Part shown: in pieces, positions 7,238 through 16,493 of the stretch
How the letters are laid out: every line of letters starts with the position of its first letter
Numbering within the stretch: the stretch's first letter is position 1
Notes under the pieces: generated by a model
Seen by the model: only the letters and a program-made list of their open reading frames with translations
Told to the model about the DNA's origin: nothing
Database searches by the model: none
Made by a program: the position numbers and the translations under genes
Assembly: GCA_900539715.1 (NCBI GenBank)
Contig: UQDA01000004.1
Location: forward strand, 89,578 to 153,577
Reading direction: 5' to 3'
Origin: an uncultured Lachnospiraceae bacterium
GTDB lineage: Bacteria > Bacillota > Clostridia > Lachnospirales > Lachnospiraceae
Length of the DNA: 64,000 nucleotides

Positions 7238-8389
7238 ATGACAAATCAGGAAAAAGCCCTCGCCCTCCACGAAAAGCTTCAGGGCAAATTAGAAACGGTT
7301 TCCAAAGCCCCCGTGAACAGCCGCGAGGACCTTGCTCTTGTTTACACGCCCGGCGTTGCCGAGCCGTGCAAAGAAATAGCAAACGATCCGGCCAAAGCCT
7401 ATACCTATACGATGAAGGCAAATACCGTTGCCGTCGTTTCAGACGGTTCCGCAGTTTTAGGTCTCGGAAATATCGGACCGAAAGCTGCCATGCCCGTCAT
7501 GGAAGGCAAAGCCGTTTTATTTAAAGAATTCGGCGGCGTCAACGCTGTCCCCATCTGTCTGGACACACAGGATACTGAAGAAATCATCAAAGCCGTTACC
7601 TGGCTCGCTCCCGGCTTTGGCGGCATCAACCTTGAAGATATCAGTGCTCCCCGCTGCTTCGAGATAGAAGAGCGCTTAAAAGAGACTCTGGATATCCCCG
7701 TATTTCATGATGACCAGCACGGCACGGCTATCGTTGTCCTTGCAGGCGTGATCAATGCTCTGAAGGTAACCGGCAAACAAAAAGAAAACTGCCGCATCGT
7801 TGTAAACGGCGCAGGCAGCGCGGGCGTTGCCATCACCCGCCTGCTGTTGACTTACGGTTTCCCCGATGTCATCATGTGCGATAAAACCGGCATTCTCTGT
7901 GATGGCGACGAAGGCCTGAACTGGATGCAGGAAAAAATGATGAAGCTCACAAACCTTTCCCACAAAAAAGGCTCTCTTGCCGACGCCATGAAAGGCGCGG
8001 ATATTTTTGTAGGAGTTTCCGCTCCGGGCATCGTCACGGAAGAAATGGTCGCATCCATGAACCGCGACGCTATCCTGTTTGCAATGGCAAATCCCGTGCC
8101 CGAGGTCATGCCCGATATCGCTAAAAAAGCGGGCGCGCGCGTAGTCGGCACCGGCCGCAGCGATTTCCCCAACCAGATAAACAACGTGGTTGCATTCCCC
8201 GGTATCTTCCGGGGTGCACTGGAAGGTCACGCCCGCAGTATTACGGAAGAGATGAAACTTGCTGCTGCCAACGCCATTGCAGCTCTCGTTCCCGAGAACG
8301 AACTTTCCGCTGACAACATCATGCCCCAGCCCTTTGATCCCCGCGTGGCTGACGCTGTCGCAGATGCTGTCAAAAATCATATCCGCTGA
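7238..8389 (+). CDS. NAD(P)-dependent malic enzyme
   Basis: Oxidative decarboxylation of malate to pyruvate and CO2 with reduction of NAD(P). The 383-residue size matches the short bacterial form without a phosphotransacetylase tail. Visible motifs are the N-terminal YTPGVAEPCKEI, the catalytic lysine segment GPKAAMPVMEGKAVLFKEF, metal-binding EDI and VFHDDQHGTAIV, the nucleotide-binding GAGSAGVA and the C-terminal ANPVPEVMPDIAKKAGARVVGTGRSDFPNQINN. Cofactor preference cannot be read with certainty. It is followed two bases later by a radical SAM gene, so the two are probably co-transcribed. Confidence 0.95.
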   Translation: MTNQEKALALHEKLQGKLETVSKAPVNSREDLALVYTPGVAEPCKEIANDPAKAYTYTMKANTVAVVSDGSAVLGLGNIGPKAAMPVMEGKAVLFKEFGGVNAVPICLDTQDTEEIIKAVTWLAPGFGGINLEDISAPRCFEIEERLKETLDIPVFHDDQHGTAIVVLAGVINALKVTGKQKENCRIVVNGAGSAGVAITRLLLTYGFPDVIMCDKTGILCDGDEGLNWMQEKMMKLTNLSHKKGSLADAMKGADIFVGVSAPGIVTEEMVASMNRDAILFAMANPVPEVMPDIAKKAGARVVGTGRSDFPNQINNVVAFPGIFRGALEGHARSITEEMKLAAANAIAALVPENELSADNIMPQPFDPRVADAVADAVKNHIR

Positions 8390-8391
8390 AA

Positions 8392-9366
8392 ATGAACGAA
8401 ATAAACTGGCACGGCAAACCATACTATTCGCTGGATGCCTGGTGCAAGAACACCTGCGGCCGCAAGCTGTTCAAGGCAGCACTGGATATCGGCTGCACCT
8501 GCCCGAACCGGGACGGAATGCTGGATACACGGGGATGTATTTTCTGCTCTGCCGGAGGGAGCGGCGATTTTGCCGCTTCCCGGCATCACTCTGTAACAGA
8601 GCAAATCGAAGAAGCCGGAGCGCTTTTAGCTGCCAAATGGCAGACCGCTTCCGGCCTTCCCTGCCTTATTGCCTATTTTCAGGCATATACGAATACCTAC
8701 GGTGATACTTCCCGGCTTCTTTCATGCTATGAAGAAGCACTTTTGCACCCCCGCACTGCGGGGATTTCCATCGCCACGCGGCCGGACTGTCTGGATGATG
8801 CGATATTGAACGGTATATGTTCCCTCAGAGACCGTTTCCCGGATAAATTTATCTGGATAGAACTTGGGCTGCAGAGCATCCACGACCGGACTGCAAACCT
8901 CATCCGGCGCGGCTATCACTATCCTGTTTTTGAAGAGGCGATGCAAAAGCTCTCTCTGCGAAGGCTTCCCGTTATCGTCCATCTGATACTCGGACTGCCG
9001 GGAGAATCTGCGGAAGACACGCTCGCATCCGTACGCGCGATGAACGCCTTTTTGCCCTTTGGCATCAAGCTCCAGCTCCTCCATATCTTAAAAGGGACAG
9101 ACCTTGCGTGCCTCTATGAAAGCGGCGGCGTATCCGCCCTTGAAAAAGATGAATATCTGAAACTTTTAACCGACTGTATCTCCGCCCTCTCCCCCGATAT
9201 ATGCATTCACCGGGTCACAGGAGACGGTCCACGCGATCTTTTGATCGCCCCCCGCTGGAGTCTGAACAAGCGCGATGTGCTCAACAGCCTCCATGCTCTC
9301 ATGAAACAGAAAAATATCCGACAGGGGAGTAATTTTTATGAATCAGGAACCACTCACACTTTATAA
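8392..9366 (+). CDS. YhcC-type radical SAM protein (TIGR01212 family)
   Basis: Cytoplasmic radical S-adenosylmethionine protein of the YhcC family, whose biochemical role is not settled. The N-terminal region holds the cluster-binding cysteines in GCTCPNRDGM and RGCIFCSAGGSGDF (C37, C49 and C52), a spacing wider than the classic CxxxCxxC and typical for this family. Later segments AYFQAYTNTYGD, ISIATRPDCL, WIELGLQS and VIVHLILGLPGES follow the Elp3-like TIM-barrel order. It is not an anaerobic sulfatase-maturating enzyme: the extra SPASM cysteines are absent. Its 3' end overlaps the DUF4364 gene by 29 nt. Confidence 0.9.
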   Translation: MNEINWHGKPYYSLDAWCKNTCGRKLFKAALDIGCTCPNRDGMLDTRGCIFCSAGGSGDFAASRHHSVTEQIEEAGALLAAKWQTASGLPCLIAYFQAYTNTYGDTSRLLSCYEEALLHPRTAGISIATRPDCLDDAILNGICSLRDRFPDKFIWIELGLQSIHDRTANLIRRGYHYPVFEEAMQKLSLRRLPVIVHLILGLPGESAEDTLASVRAMNAFLPFGIKLQLLHILKGTDLACLYESGGVSALEKDEYLKLLTDCISALSPDICIHRVTGDGPRDLLIAPRWSLNKRDVLNSLHALMKQKNIRQGSNFYESGTTHTL

Positions 9367-9853
9367 GCTGATCGTGCTCTATCTGCTCAACAAGGTATCC
9401 TTTCCGCTCACTATGGCTCAGGTCAGCGATCTTATCCTTGAAAAGGAATATACCAGCTATCTGACACTGCAGCAGGTCATCAATGAACTGACGCAGGCAG
9501 GGCTCATCACTGCAAAAACGCTTGTTAACCGCACCCATCTGCAGATTACCGATGAAGGGCGCAATACACTTTCTTATTTTGAAAACCGCATCAGCGATGC
9601 CATCAAAGAAGATATCGGAGAATATCTGAAAAAGAATGAACTTGAAATGCGAAGCGAATCCTCCATTCAGAGCAACTACTACAAAGCTGTGAACGGAGAA
9701 TACGAGGCGGAGCTGACCGCCCTTGATAAAGAAGTCAGCCTCGTCACCATACGGCTGACCGTTCCTACGGAAGAGCTGGCAATCTCCATCTGTGAGAACT
9801 GGCAGAAAAACAACAAAGAAATCTATCAATATTTAACAACGGCGCTGTTTTGA
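9338..9853 (+). CDS. DUF4364 family winged-helix protein
   Basis: A 171-residue protein of the DUF4364 family common in Clostridia. The first 80 residues form a PadR/winged-helix-like region (LYKLIVLYLLNKVSFPLTMAQVSD, LQQVINELTQAGLI and LQITDEGRNTLSYFE). The remainder is an alpha/beta domain of unknown function. It has GGGGAG 9 nt before its ATG, and its start lies inside the end of the preceding radical SAM gene, so translation is likely coupled. DNA binding is inferred from the fold; no target is known. Confidence 0.85.
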   Translation: MNQEPLTLYKLIVLYLLNKVSFPLTMAQVSDLILEKEYTSYLTLQQVINELTQAGLITAKTLVNRTHLQITDEGRNTLSYFENRISDAIKEDIGEYLKKNELEMRSESSIQSNYYKAVNGEYEAELTALDKEVSLVTIRLTVPTEELAISICENWQKNNKEIYQYLTTALF

Positions 9854-9868
9854 TATACAGCGCCGTTG
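9837..9868. terminator. Hairpin at the end of DUF4364, probable bidirectional terminator
   Basis: A perfect 12-bp inverted repeat (CAACGGCGCTGT) with an 8-nt loop overlaps the DUF4364 stop codon and faces the convergent phosphodiesterase gene. The T-tract is poor, which lowers certainty. Confidence 0.6.
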
Positions 9869-9890
9869 CTCATCATAGTCCATGCCGTTT

Positions 9891-11207
9891 TTATCTTTCC
9901 AGCATCTCCCGTATCACATGTCCATCCGTCTCTCCCAGATCCACTCCAATGAGCGCCGCAAGCGTCGCCCCCTCATCCCATAATGCCATTTCCGCTTCCA
10001 CAATACCGGGCCGCACGCAGCAGCCATTCATTGCAAAAAAAGTCTGATATTCTTCACCTTCCGGCAAAAATCCATGGGTTCCCCATGCCCTGTGACATTC
10101 AGCTCCTTCCGGCTTTTTAATCAGCTGACTGAATTCATCTGAAAAATACCATCCCTCTTTTGCCTCCAGCATCAGGAAACATGTCGGATCTGCGCCAAGT
10201 TCTCCGGCTTCTTTACCGGTAAATACCCTTGCAATTCCAAAATTTTCTTTTTCTGACAACCGATGAATCACTTCCAAAAGGCGTTTCTTTACTGCTTCAG
10301 CCTCATCCTTCGCTCCCTTACGGGACAGCCTGGGATTCAGATATACATAGCAGCTTCCATCACAGTTCTGGGCAAAGGCTCTCCAGCTTTTGATTCTGTC
10401 ATTCCTCACTTCAAGGAGCCCCGCTTTCCGAAAGGCATAATTCAAACAGGCTGCCCTGTTCACATCTTTCTGATAGTGATCCCCCAAAAGTACCACTGTC
10501 GTTTCTTCCATATCTCCGGTTTCTTCCAACGCTTTCAGGATCCGTCCCAGCCTCTTATCATGGCGCCGCAATGCTTCCGCTGCCTTTTCATGATGCACAC
10601 CATACTGATGACGCATGGTATCCACGTCTGTCAGATGCAGAAAAAACAAATCCGGATTATATTTTCTGATCGTATACAGCGCACATTCCGTAATAAAATC
10701 ATCCAGCTCCGGCTGACTGATCCCGCTGCGCAGATGACCAAATCTCCGCTGCAGCCCCAGCTGATAACCGATCGGGCCATTCAATGCATTCGCAAGAATC
10801 TGATTCTGCCATTTTCTCGTCACCATAATCTCCGGCACATAATAATCCATTCCGCTTCTGCCGATGACCGGCCACAAAAGTCCCGCTGTCTTCATTCCTT
10901 TTTCCCGGGCTTTGCTGTATAGTGTCGGAGATTTTATGTATTTTCTCTGATAAATCCAATCAGGATCTTCCCGCTTCGGCTGCAGCCTGATATTATTTAC
11001 AACACCATGATTTTTAGGCATTCTTCCAGTCATGATCGATGTGTGCGCCGGATACGTCAGGGACGGATAAACGCTGTCCACGTGCCTGCAGAGCGCCGCA
11101 TCCTCCAGCACGCTCTGAAAATGAGGCAGCTTCTGCATATCTGCAAGATCTGCGCTTCCTACCGCATCAAAGGAAATGACCATGACCCTTTTCGGATGTC
11201 GCTCCAT
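9891..11207 (-). CDS. Alkaline-phosphatase-superfamily protein, nucleotide pyrophosphatase/phosphodiesterase type
   Basis: Predicted metal-dependent phosphodiesterase of the NPP branch. The first metal site is the Asp in MVISFDAVG, and the Thr nucleophile lies in YPSLTYPAHTSIMTGRMP. Further metal ligands are expected in LHLTDVDTMRHQYG and VVLLGDHYQKD, and a late AWGTHGFLPEG supplies a His. The open frame extends 20 codons further upstream, but GGAGG lies 8 nt before the ATG at 11207, so that start was chosen (438 residues). No signal peptide is seen, which suggests a cytoplasmic enzyme. It lies just downstream of rarA on the same strand. The substrate is unknown. Confidence 0.85.
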   Translation of the reverse strand: MERHPKRVMVISFDAVGSADLADMQKLPHFQSVLEDAALCRHVDSVYPSLTYPAHTSIMTGRMPKNHGVVNNIRLQPKREDPDWIYQRKYIKSPTLYSKAREKGMKTAGLLWPVIGRSGMDYYVPEIMVTRKWQNQILANALNGPIGYQLGLQRRFGHLRSGISQPELDDFITECALYTIRKYNPDLFFLHLTDVDTMRHQYGVHHEKAAEALRRHDKRLGRILKALEETGDMEETTVVLLGDHYQKDVNRAACLNYAFRKAGLLEVRNDRIKSWRAFAQNCDGSCYVYLNPRLSRKGAKDEAEAVKKRLLEVIHRLSEKENFGIARVFTGKEAGELGADPTCFLMLEAKEGWYFSDEFSQLIKKPEGAECHRAWGTHGFLPEGEEYQTFFAMNGCCVRPGIVEAEMALWDEGATLAALIGVDLGETDGHVIREMLER

Positions 11208-11238
11208 CTTCTTTTCCTCCGCTCTCCAAAAGCCGCTT

Positions 11239-12609
11239 TTATCCACAATCCGGCTTTTCTCTGTCATTCTCCGTTTCCTGTCTATTTTCCCGCGCCTCCC
11301 TGCGGATGCGCTCCATGTGTTCTTTGATTTTTACCTCATATCCATTGCCGCTTGGCCGGTAAAATTCTTTTCCCGACAGTTCATACGGCAGATACTGCTG
11401 CTCCACATAATTATTCGGATAATCATGGGCATATTTATAGTCCAGTCCGTGTCCCAATTTTGCCGCTCCTTTATAATGCGCATCCTGCAAATGCGCGGGT
11501 ATGGGAAGATTTCCGGTTGCCTCCACCGTTTTCATCGCTGCGCTGATGGCGCACACTGCCGCATTGCTCTTAGGCGCGCATGCCACATAAGAGACTGCCT
11601 GTGCCAGAATGATCTGTGACTCCGGCATCCCGATACGCTCCACAGCCTGCGCCGCCGCCACTGCCACCTGCAATGCCTGCGGGTCAGCATTTCCTACGTC
11701 CTCCGAAGCGCATATCATAATGCGGCGTGCGATAAACGTAACGCTCTCTCCCGCATAGAGCATCTTCGCCAGATAATAGACTGCCGCATCAGGGTCTGAG
11801 CCGCGCATGCTCTTGATAAATGCCGAAATCGTATCATAATGGTTATCCCCGGTCTTATCATATTTCACAACCCTCTTCTGAATACATTCCTGAGCCACAT
11901 CCAGCGTCAGATGTATCTTACCGTCCTGCGAACGCTGCGTCGTCATCACTCCCAGCTCCACCGCATTCAGGGCATGACGTGCATCACCGCCCGCAATATC
12001 CGCCAGAAATTCCAGCGCATCCTCCTCTATCACCGCATCATATGCTTTCATCCCGCGTTCGTCATATACCGCCCGGCGTATCAGTTCCCTGATATCATCC
12101 TTTGACAGCGGCTTTAATTCAAAAATGACTGAACGGGATATCAACGCCCCATTCACCTCAAAATACGGATTTTCCGTTGTCGCTCCAATCAGAATGATCG
12201 TACCATCCTCTACGAACGGAAGCAGATAATCCTGCTGCCCCTTATTGAACCGGTGTATCTCATCAATGAACAGTATCGTCTTTTTTCCATACATTCCCCG
12301 GACATCCTTCGCTTTGGAGACCACTTCTTCCATATCCTTTTTGCCGGCAACAGTCGCATTGATCTGCATAAACTCTGCACTCGTCGTATTTGCTATCACC
12401 TTTGCCAGCGTGGTCTTACCCGTTCCGGGCGGTCCATAAAAAATAATAGAGGAAAGCTTGTCCGCCTGAATGGCGCGGTACAGCAGCTTATCTTTTCCGA
12501 TGATATGCTGCTGTCCTACGACTTCGTCCAGCGTGCGCGGTCTCAGCCTCGCCGCCAGCGGCGCTTCCTTTTCCTGATTGTTCTGTCTCATATAATCAAA
12601 AAGATCCAT
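11239..12609 (-). CDS. rarA: Replication-associated recombination protein RarA/MgsA
   Basis: AAA+ ATPase of the clamp-loader-like RarA family that acts at stalled replication forks. At 456 residues it has the full family order: an N-terminal LAARLRPRTLDEVVGQQHIIG box, Walker A GPPGTGKT, Walker B LFIDEIHRFNKGQQD, sensor 1 IGATTENPYFEVN, an arginine-finger segment ALISRS, and the C-terminal tetramerisation region with HYDTISAFIKSMRGSDPDAA and YARMLYAGE-like motifs. The predicted phosphodiesterase gene follows 31 nt downstream. Confidence 0.95.
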   Translation of the reverse strand: MDLFDYMRQNNQEKEAPLAARLRPRTLDEVVGQQHIIGKDKLLYRAIQADKLSSIIFYGPPGTGKTTLAKVIANTTSAEFMQINATVAGKKDMEEVVSKAKDVRGMYGKKTILFIDEIHRFNKGQQDYLLPFVEDGTIILIGATTENPYFEVNGALISRSVIFELKPLSKDDIRELIRRAVYDERGMKAYDAVIEEDALEFLADIAGGDARHALNAVELGVMTTQRSQDGKIHLTLDVAQECIQKRVVKYDKTGDNHYDTISAFIKSMRGSDPDAAVYYLAKMLYAGESVTFIARRIMICASEDVGNADPQALQVAVAAAQAVERIGMPESQIILAQAVSYVACAPKSNAAVCAISAAMKTVEATGNLPIPAHLQDAHYKGAAKLGHGLDYKYAHDYPNNYVEQQYLPYELSGKEFYRPSGNGYEVKIKEHMERIRREARENRQETENDREKPDCG

Positions 12610-12666
12610 AGCTTCCTCTCATTTCCTCTTTTAAGACTATGTCCGGCTTTCCATATCTCCCTGCCG

Positions 12667-13974
12667 TCATTCCAGCTTCATATTCGGCCATACCTTTTCG
12701 ATACGCTCATCGGGATAATTGATGTCCATAAACTCTTCCACTACATTTGCAGCGGCTGCGCCATCCTGACGCGCCACATAACGTACCATCGCTCCCGCAG
12801 ATATCAGCGCGTCGCATCCCATGAGGACAATGACAGCCCATGTTGCTATCTTTGCGCCGACTGCCGGAAGCTTCTCGATAAATCCGCTCAGCCGGGGATA
12901 TATGAGTTTGACCCATACGACCGAAAGGATTCCCCAGAAGATACAGTATAAGAGATTCGTCCTGCCGCCGATATTAAACGGCATATCACTGTAATCCCAG
13001 AATGTTGTTCCAAAAAACACCTCTGTAAACACGCTGCACAAATATTCATAGACACCGCCGAGAACGCTGCCCGCTATAAATACATATCTGTCCTCCCTGC
13101 CTGCAAAGCGCTGCAGAACCACGGTCAGAATGACAGCCCCCAGACCCCAGACAATGCTGAACGCCCCATAAATGACGCTGGAGCGGCTCATCCATACACC
13201 ACCGGTGATACGGCAGAATACGGTTTCTATCAGATCTCCCAAAAATGCGCAGATAATAAATACCCATATCAGCTTATCCAGGCAGACTCCCTTTGCAAAA
13301 ACAGGCTTCTCTCCCTGTCCGTCCTCTATCTTTTCCATATCCGGATACGCTCGGTCAAGGCGATTCCAGATAATACGGCATATCCTGTTTCCGAGCTTTT
13401 TCTGGGCGTCCTGCTGCTCCTTTTTCCGCAGCATCTCCGTTTCTTCCAGCTCTTCATATGTCCTGCTTTTGTGAACGGCATACAGGATAGAAATAAAATC
13501 TGCCGTCAAGACCGCCGCAAGCACAGTACACACAATCTGGAGCACCAGCGTCGGGATCATACTCACCAGGCTGAATACGACCGGATGCACGAGAAGCACC
13601 GCCGCCATAACAATTCCCGCCTTTGCCAGGGCAATGAAAAATCCTTTTCTTTCGCCCGAAAACAGTGTCTGGTTCTCATATTTCCACAACTGTCTGTGCC
13701 AGATGTGCTTTGCCAGACCGCCGGACAGATATTCCACGACTGAAACGACCATCAGACACGCCAAAAACTGCAGAATATAATGTGTTCCCAGCGTCGGCAG
13801 CAAAATAATAAGAATATCCATCATCACACCGTATTCCGGGCAGATCGGCAGGTTAAAAAAGCCTCTGTTGCTGAAACGGCGCTCTTTTACCGACACATAT
13901 GCCGCCTCCAGCCCCCAACCGATAAAACCGTATAAAAAAAGATAAGATACGAGTTCCGTGTAAGTATATTGCAT
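12667..13974 (-). CDS. Tandem CmpB-type putative ABC-transporter membrane protein (PF06541-like)
   Basis: An integral membrane protein of the putative ABC-transporter type IV/CmpB family, here with two homologous halves. The first half (about 1-150) has YLFLYGFIGWGLEAAYVSVKERRFSNRGF and GVMMDILIILLP. The second (about 240-390) repeats the pattern as FLGDLIETVFCRITGGVWMSRSS and FWDYSDMPFNIGGRTNLLY. Roughly 10-11 membrane segments are visible, with a soluble charged linker between the halves. The chosen ATG has GGAGG 6 nt upstream (435 residues); an earlier in-frame ATG would precede its own promoter. The substrate and partner ATPase are unknown, and none is adjacent. Confidence 0.82.
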   Translation of the reverse strand: MQYTYTELVSYLFLYGFIGWGLEAAYVSVKERRFSNRGFFNLPICPEYGVMMDILIILLPTLGTHYILQFLACLMVVSVVEYLSGGLAKHIWHRQLWKYENQTLFSGERKGFFIALAKAGIVMAAVLLVHPVVFSLVSMIPTLVLQIVCTVLAAVLTADFISILYAVHKSRTYEELEETEMLRKKEQQDAQKKLGNRICRIIWNRLDRAYPDMEKIEDGQGEKPVFAKGVCLDKLIWVFIICAFLGDLIETVFCRITGGVWMSRSSVIYGAFSIVWGLGAVILTVVLQRFAGREDRYVFIAGSVLGGVYEYLCSVFTEVFFGTTFWDYSDMPFNIGGRTNLLYCIFWGILSVVWVKLIYPRLSGFIEKLPAVGAKIATWAVIVLMGCDALISAGAMVRYVARQDGAAAANVVEEFMDINYPDERIEKVWPNMKLE

Positions 13975-14005
13975 GGGATTCCTCCGTTGTAAATCTTTTA
14001 CATCC

Positions 14006-14033
14006 AGTATAACGGATTTTTGAGGTTTTGCAA
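14006..14033 (-). promoter_or_regulatory. Sigma-A promoter of the CmpB-like gene
   Basis: TTGCAA and TATACT are separated by 16 nt in the 68-nt gap behind the polysaccharide deacetylase gene. This supports the shorter start of the CmpB-like protein. Confidence 0.75.
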
Positions 14034-14042
14034 CCTTAGAAC

Positions 14043-14822
14043 TCAATCAAACAATATTTCCTCCACCGTCACAAACTCATAACCCTCCTTCATCAACGCA
14101 TCCACCACCATAAACGCCGCCTGCACTGATGAGTCATATTCGTCATGCATCAAAATCACCGCGTTTTCTTTCGCCTTTGCAAGCACCCTGCGCGCCACAT
14201 TGTCCGCATCCTTTGTGCACCAGTCCAACGGGTCGATGCTCCAGAGTACCGGAAACATATTGAGCTCCCCCTCAAATTTTTTATCCCAGCTGCCATAAGG
14301 CGGACGCACAAAAACGACTTCTTCTCCTGTAATGCCGCTGATGATGCCGTTCGTCCTTATCAGCTCCTCCTTAAACTGCTCCCGATTCTGCTTTGTCAGC
14401 TGAATATGGCTATAGGTATGATTCCCGATCAGATGTCCCTCTCTGTGCATCCGCTCCACCAGCTCAGGATATCGCTCCGCATTTTCCCCCGTAATAAAAA
14501 AACTTGCCTCTATGTCCCGCTCCTTTAAGCCATCTAAAAGCTTTGGCGTATATACCGGATGCGGGCCGTCGTCGAAGGTGAGCGCTATCTTCTTAATCTC
14601 TCCGGGCGTTTCAGCGCTTCGGTCATCCGCGCCCGCAGCGCTTTCCCCCGATTTCCCGTTTATGAAAGCCGATGCCGGATGCTCCTTTTTTGTCATCGTT
14701 TTTTCCGATAGGACATCTGTCTGCCCCTTTCTCCCGTCTATATTTCCTGCCATGCAAAAAAGCAGCAGCCCGAACAGAAATAATACCGCTCCGACTGCTG
14801 CCGTTTTCTTTTTCATACTCAT
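14043..14822 (-). CDS. Polysaccharide deacetylase (NodB domain), membrane-anchored
   Basis: Predicted carbohydrate esterase family 4 deacetylase acting outside the membrane on peptidoglycan or another N-acetylated glycan. Residues 8-26 form an uncleaved signal anchor, 30-75 is a polar linker, and the NodB domain starts at about 78. Motif 1 is TFDDGPHP (D84/D85) and motif 2 is HTYSH (H135, H139), giving the metal triad. Motif 3 is RPPYGSWD, followed by the LWSIDPLDW and VILMHDEY segments. At 259 residues it resembles PdaA/PdaB-like sporulation or cell-wall deacetylases, but the exact role is open. It lies 65 nt downstream of the fucosidase gene on the same strand. Confidence 0.9.
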   Translation of the reverse strand: MSMKKKTAAVGAVLFLFGLLLFCMAGNIDGRKGQTDVLSEKTMTKKEHPASAFINGKSGESAAGADDRSAETPGEIKKIALTFDDGPHPVYTPKLLDGLKERDIEASFFITGENAERYPELVERMHREGHLIGNHTYSHIQLTKQNREQFKEELIRTNGIISGITGEEVVFVRPPYGSWDKKFEGELNMFPVLWSIDPLDWCTKDADNVARRVLAKAKENAVILMHDEYDSSVQAAFMVVDALMKEGYEFVTVEEILFD

Positions 14823-14887
14823 CCCTGCTCCTGACCGTCCGTTAAAACAGCATATGCGGGAAAAGATGATTTTATATCCTTATCGCC

Positions 14888-16264
14888 TCAACAATATACC
14901 CTGATATCCTTTAACCAGACTTCGTCCCGTGCAGCCGTCACCTGAATGCGGATACGCAGGATTTTATCTTCCATATCGTTAATAAGAGGATTCTGATCTG
15001 CAAAAGGATTCTGCAGCTGGCATATTTTCCGGTTTCCTACAGTTGTTCCCTGATAGAGCGGATACTGACTGCCGCTGCCGGACTCCGCCGTGATGCGAAA
15101 ACTTTCGATCCGCTGTCCCTTCGCAATATCCTCACGAATCTCCACATACCTGATTTCGGAAACCGGATGTTCCAGCGTTACCGTATAAACAGGCTGGGTC
15201 GCAAAACCGCCTTTCTCTTTTTCCACTCCTGCCGGAACCAGGTTGCCGAATTCTTTTTGCAAAAGCTCTCCAAACTCCTTCAGGCGCTTCACGTCCCGCT
15301 CGTCCATCACTCCTTCCCTGTTCGGAGGAAGATTTAAATGCATGCAGGCATTTGCCCCGACGCTTCTTAAATACGTATCAAACAATCTCTCCAGGGAATG
15401 GGGCTCTTCCTTTTCATGCCAGAACCAGCCCGGACGTATTGACATATTTATCTCGGTCGGCGTAAAGGTCAGCCCTTTTGAATACATGATGTTTGCTATC
15501 GTACCAAGCTCCTGCTCCGTATTGTAAAGCCAGCTTAAGTCGCCCTCCTGCGCCATCGGTCCGGGACCTGTCTGCACCTGACTGTGATAACACAACTCTG
15601 ATGGAATGACCGACCACTCCGCATGACGGGAATGTCCCGCTTCATTACCGCACCAGCGCACATCCGGTCCGTAATCATTAAAAATAACGGCGTTCGGCTG
15701 ATATTTGCGTATCAGCTCGATATATCTTGGAAAATCATATTCCTGTTTTTTACCGTTGGGCCCTTCTCCGCAGGCATTATCAAACCATACATAAAAAATA
15801 TCGCCATATTCCGTCAACAGCTCCGTCAGCTGATTACAGAAATAATCATTGTACTCCGGCGTCCCATAGCAGGATGCGTTTCTATCCCATGGAGACAGAT
15901 AAAACCCAAATTTGATGCCGCCTCTTCTGCAGGCTTCCGCTGCCTCCCGCACCACGTCTCTTTTACACGGGCTGTTTTTCACCGAATGCTCCGTGTATTT
16001 AGACGGCCACAGACAGAAGCCGTCATGGTGCTTGGCAGTAAGTACCATGCCCTTCATTCCGGCAGATTTTATGGCTTCCACCCACTGATCGCAGTCCAAT
16101 TTTTCCGGATTAAAAACCGCCTCGTCCTCGGTTCCGTCCCCCCATTCCCTATCCATAAATGTGTTCACACCAAAGTGGATAAACGCATAGCTTTCCAGCT
16201 CAAACCAGTCGAGCTGACGCTTTGACGGGCGGACGTTTGCCGCCTCTTTTAAAAATGTAACCAT
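14888..16264 (-). CDS. Alpha-L-fucosidase, GH29
   Basis: Retaining exo-alpha-L-fucosidase. Family segments include WFELESYAFIHFGVNTF (20-36), the substrate-pocket TAKHHDGFCLW (76-86) and the nucleophile loop YGDIFYVWFDNACGEG, where D162 is the expected nucleophile. The C-terminal third looks like a beta-sandwich domain. The protein has 458 residues and no signal peptide, so it should act on oligosaccharides already inside the cell. A GGAGG site lies just before the ATG. Its leader carries its own promoter and an intrinsic terminator (16283-16397), so expression may be attenuated. It follows the sulfatase operon and likely supplies fucose to the FucI-FucK-FucA genes 20 kb away. Confidence 0.93.
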   Translation of the reverse strand: MVTFLKEAANVRPSKRQLDWFELESYAFIHFGVNTFMDREWGDGTEDEAVFNPEKLDCDQWVEAIKSAGMKGMVLTAKHHDGFCLWPSKYTEHSVKNSPCKRDVVREAAEACRRGGIKFGFYLSPWDRNASCYGTPEYNDYFCNQLTELLTEYGDIFYVWFDNACGEGPNGKKQEYDFPRYIELIRKYQPNAVIFNDYGPDVRWCGNEAGHSRHAEWSVIPSELCYHSQVQTGPGPMAQEGDLSWLYNTEQELGTIANIMYSKGLTFTPTEINMSIRPGWFWHEKEEPHSLERLFDTYLRSVGANACMHLNLPPNREGVMDERDVKRLKEFGELLQKEFGNLVPAGVEKEKGGFATQPVYTVTLEHPVSEIRYVEIREDIAKGQRIESFRITAESGSGSQYPLYQGTTVGNRKICQLQNPFADQNPLINDMEDKILRIRIQVTAARDEVWLKDIRVYC

Positions 16265-16282
16265 TTCTCCTCCTTTTTGCCG

Positions 16283-16328
16283 AAAAAACCGGAAAGAACT
16301 GCCGTATACGCGACAGCCCTTCCCGGTT
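16283..16328 (-). terminator. Intrinsic terminator in the fucosidase leader (possible attenuator)
   Basis: On the minus strand, AACCGGGAAGGGCTGTC pairs with a downstream segment ending in CCGGTT, followed by six T. The T-tract ends about 18 nt before the fucosidase ATG. A promoter lies upstream of this hairpin and none fits downstream. A short alternative hairpin (GACAG/CTGTC) overlaps the 5' arm. It also ends the sulfatase operon. Confidence 0.75.
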
Positions 16329-16368
16329 CTGTCCGGATGCCATAACGGCTCCGCTATTTTTCTATTTT

Positions 16369-16397
16369 ATTATCCTGCAGACCGCCTTGTCTGTCAA
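16369..16397 (-). promoter_or_regulatory. Promoter of the fucosidase gene
   Basis: TTGACA and GATAAT are separated by 17 nt on the minus strand. The transcript would start near 16362 and run through the terminator at 16283-16328 before reaching the fucosidase. Confidence 0.75.
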
Positions 16398-16493
16398 TCT
16401 TATTCTCCCTTTCCCCCCTTTTTTAACTCCAGATAACGGTGACGGCCGGCCTTGTCAGACTGTACCGGCTCTTCTGCACTTTCTAATATCTTT

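Noticed and set aside
7676..8422. 248-residue antisense frame over malic enzyme
   Set aside because: Mirror ORF of a conserved gene without a ribosome-binding site.
8392..9366. Radical SAM gene as the sulfatase-maturating enzyme
   Set aside because: The cysteine spacing and overall sequence fit YhcC; the SPASM-type extra cysteines of anSME are missing.
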